Position numbers and translations under genes: made by a program. From positions 80,566,142 through 80,630,141 of the forward strand of contig CM049306.1 of assembly GCA_026874595.1 (NCBI GenBank): DNA of 64,000 nt, written 5' to 3'. The notes under the pieces were generated by a model, which saw only the letters and a list, made by a program, of their open reading frames with translations, was not told the DNA's origin and ran no database searches. The DNA is from Sipunculus nudus. Taxonomy: Eukaryota; Annelida; Sipuncula; Golfingiida; Sipunculidae. The number at the start of each line of letters is the position of its first letter. Position 1 is the stretch's first letter. Below are positions 61,221-64,000 of this stretch, in pieces.

Positions 61221-63979
61221 ATGTATTCGATCACAAAATATTTATAAACAAATTACCCCATAGGCGCCTTTCAAGGGGTAATGATTTCTTACATTACAGC
61301 TCAGAGCTATATTTCATGACTGACGTGTAAGGTGAGGATGCAGACCGATAAAAGCTGTATATTTCTAAACGCTACTAACTGATCATCTATACAGTCATCA
61401 GAACCCTGGAAATGCGGTTATAGGGTTAAGGTAAATGGGCGCCCTAGAACAAAATAGTGTCCACATATCTCTGAAAGCAACAAGTTTGCCAAAGGTTTGT
61501 CTGTCTGCTATGTGTTACAGGTGTCTGTTTGATTGTGCGCAGGAGTGTTAAATGTGTCTGTTGACATTCTGATTCGTGTAGCGCAGGCATAGTTCGATGC
61601 TATGGGAAACTCGCTTGTTGGGCGCTGGCTCGCGTAATGGGTTTGAAGCGAAGTGACACAGCGTTCCTAGTTCTAGATGTTTTAGATCTGTTCATGTGCC
61701 TGTGTATTGTTCTTTGGAATTTTCCATTTCTAGAATTTTCGGATGAGAACTATCAATTAGGGGCTGTGTTTAGAGCCGGCAGAAAGAAATATATCAGCAA
61801 GCCCTAGGAGTGTTACTCATATGGTAACTTGGCTGTCAGTTCACAAGTACCCCAGGATATATCGGAACCTCCTGGATATTCGGGTCACTGTATTTGAAAA
61901 TAAAACTATTCATCCATCTGTTCTAGACCAAACAGAATGTTATGGTACATAGTAGAACTTGCAAAACCATACACAAATACAAATATTATAAATAATTGCT
62001 TCGATCTAAGAAACATCAACTGATTTCCACGCTTGTATTGTGTTTTTATTTTGATTGTCATTCAACTCTCCAAGTTTTGCCTGACTAAAAGGGCGTTCCA
62101 GCTTCCAAGAATTAGATCCCCGATCCGCTACAAACTGGACATTTTTCTGGCTTCTGGGATCTTTGTTGGAGTTCGTGAAGCGCTACTGTGTAATTTGTAT
62201 TGGCGTAGCGTGAGTGAGCGTAGCTCGCGATTTTAGTATTGAGTCGACTCCAAATTATTTGGCCGTCGCCACGAATTGTCAAATTTCATAGGTCAAATGT
62301 GACTCTTCATAGCCCGTGGTAGATACTCCGTTGCAGATTTAAATCTGTTCGTAAACTGTTCGTAATACGTCGGGACAAATTGCGACACTGTGTCCTAAAT
62401 TAACCAATAAGTATCACCAAGTGAACACCACGAACTACATGTACTACGAATTTATGAGAACTGCCTACGATACAGCCAACAAATACCTAGGCAGTACCTT
62501 AGAATAATTCCGATATAGCTCAGAATGATTAAGAGGTACTACAAATTAACGCAAAATACCAACGCTCAAACAAGAAGTACATATATGATTCAGTGATGAC
62601 GTATTACGAAAGTTCTCCGTTACAGCTACAAAACTTCTATCTATGTAACGAAATAAAAAACTTTAATAGCGTAATCTTAATGTATAAAATAGAAATATGC
62701 ATCCCAATGAATGCATTCCTTCACCATGCGGGGGTCACTACTGTGGGATAATCTCTAACCCGTGTTTGCATCCTTCACCTCAGAACTAAGAGCGCACGTT
62801 TTAGAAACGCTTTGCGAACACTAAAATTCCGGTGTTTTATTTTAAAGGTTGAAATAAATCTATGGTGTGCACAAGCCATTTTGCACACTATCACAGCATG
62901 GACACCGTCACTTCGAGGTGCTTGGTGCTCGACGGTGGCCTGAATAAATGGTCAGGTCACACTGCACAGGCATGAGGCTAGACCTTGTGTACATTCACTT
63001 ATTTTTCACACGTGCATTTATAAGTACTCTTTGATGACGCTCCTGGATCGGGAGAATATCCTTGGGGCCAACCCGAAATGCCCATCCCCGATATGCCATG
63101 AAAATTTCATGAGATTCCGTCTTTATGGGCAAAGACGCACAGAAGCACACACGCACACACAAACACCCTCACACACCCTTGCCCTCAAAGGGCCGTTTTA
63201 ATACCATTACAGGCCCCTGTTCCAAAACATAGGCCCCCTACACACAACTAATCGGACACTGCTCAAAGTATACAGGTATACTCATGATCCCCACCAACAC
63301 CATGCATACTCCAATTAAATTTTCTGAACTCTTTTGTGCGACTGTTTTAAAAAAGAGAAGACCAGTGTAGGCTGAACAGTACCTCATAGTTCTAAATACA
63401 CATTACATTCAGTGCACAAAGAGGAATTTTCAGATAGTGGTACAATTTTGATAGCTGGTAAAGGTACACCGTACACGATGACACCGTGATTCCGCATTCC
63501 ATACAAGGATACATATAATTTAGTCTAGTGGAAATTGCATTTTTCATTGTGTTTAAAAATTCAGACGTTTTTTATATAAAATGTTAACCTCTTAAATAAA
63601 AGTTAAAATACCAAACCATTCCCTGATGAGTAAGGAGTAATTTGTTGATAAACAAACCCGTATACTCACTGACTACTCATGTGCACCCGCATATGATAGA
63701 ATATCATCTGTACATGTATAATGAGAAACTGTGCTTATCATCGCACTTACTACTGTAAAATGATAGTATATGAGCTCATTTAATTATCATAATTTTTTAA
63801 TCGTTACAATTAAATGATCTTCCAGACATCAAGCAAGTTCTGTTTTCACAGAGTTATCAAGAGCTCTTGTGAAACGAAACGGCTGCTTCGCCCGAAATGT
63901 TTAACCCTAATAAAACTTCAATTGTTCAATTGTTTAGTTTATGTAAGTAGCGCAGATTGCTATGGGAAGTGCGCCTACG
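61221..63979. other. Gene-free stretch at the right end
   Basis: No gene is recognised. Somewhat GC-richer patches occur at about 61440-61700, 62060-62400 and 62990-63240. None of them gives a frame with a known domain. Confidence 0.4.
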
Positions 63980-64000
63980 CAGTGGCGTACCTAAGGGGGG
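63980..64000. mobile_element. Transposon-like terminus cut by the window end
   Basis: CAGTGGCGTACC followed by TAAGGGGGG at the last base resembles the CAGTGGCGTA-G-rich ends of some hAT-like DNA transposons. Only 21 bases are available. Confidence 0.35.

Overview
The window is about 64 kb of AT-rich, intron- and repeat-dense animal DNA. It most resembles a bivalve mollusc. The evidence for that is circumstantial: a largely single-exon Toll-like receptor relic, a secreted C-type lectin gene, tandem-core 'pearl'/Helentron-like elements with a GACGGACGACGGAC...AGCTCAG tail, tRNA-derived SINE relics and many long TA microsatellites. The species cannot be named from the sequence alone.

Only two genes have a credible multi-exon structure. 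The first (4707-9693, +) is a seven-exon DHRS11-like short-chain dehydrogenase/reductase of 250 residues. All its splice sites are GT/AG with consistent phases, but the best exon join puts Leu where the catalytic Ser should be. The second (47263-46519, -) encodes a signal-peptide-bearing protein with the N-terminal half of a C-type lectin domain. Its three exons all join in phase 1, and a poor candidate fourth exon lies at 45996-45914. A third locus (34280-32139, -) is a Toll-like receptor pseudogene with leucine-rich repeats, a transmembrane segment and a TIR domain, broken by at least five frameshifts and a stop. A second decayed TIR copy lies just downstream of it (about 32047-31640).

The rest is mobile and repetitive DNA. 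From left to right: a pogo/Tigger-type element (2764-4385) carrying a broken CENP-B-like helix-turn-helix remnant and a nested Harbinger-like MITE; TA/GA microsatellites, a SINE scrap and a 98-bp tandem array with CRE-like TGACGTCA sites in the DHRS11 introns; a foldback-like element (10887-12799) whose roughly 330-bp inverted arms are built from a short A/T-rich tandem repeat; and a near-identical tandem triplication of a 3.69-kb unit (12901-22207), whose third copy has lost its middle.

Next comes a non-LTR retrotransposon reverse transcriptase split into two halves (22209-22784 and 26476-26993) by a Helentron-like element with a core of roughly 340-bp satellite monomers. Beyond the immune-gene relics are a very degenerate roughly 100-bp satellite field (about 40.5-44.3 kb), a 650-bp-armed inverted repeat (49801-50452 / 53325-53984), a diverged dispersed duplication (about 38.6-41.1 kb versus 59.3-61.2 kb) and a 1.3-kb-period tandem duplication (about 56.3-58.4 kb).

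The two genes and the TLR relic show no sign of working together. The lectin and the TLR both belong to innate immune families that are commonly expanded in bivalves, but linkage here does not show common function.
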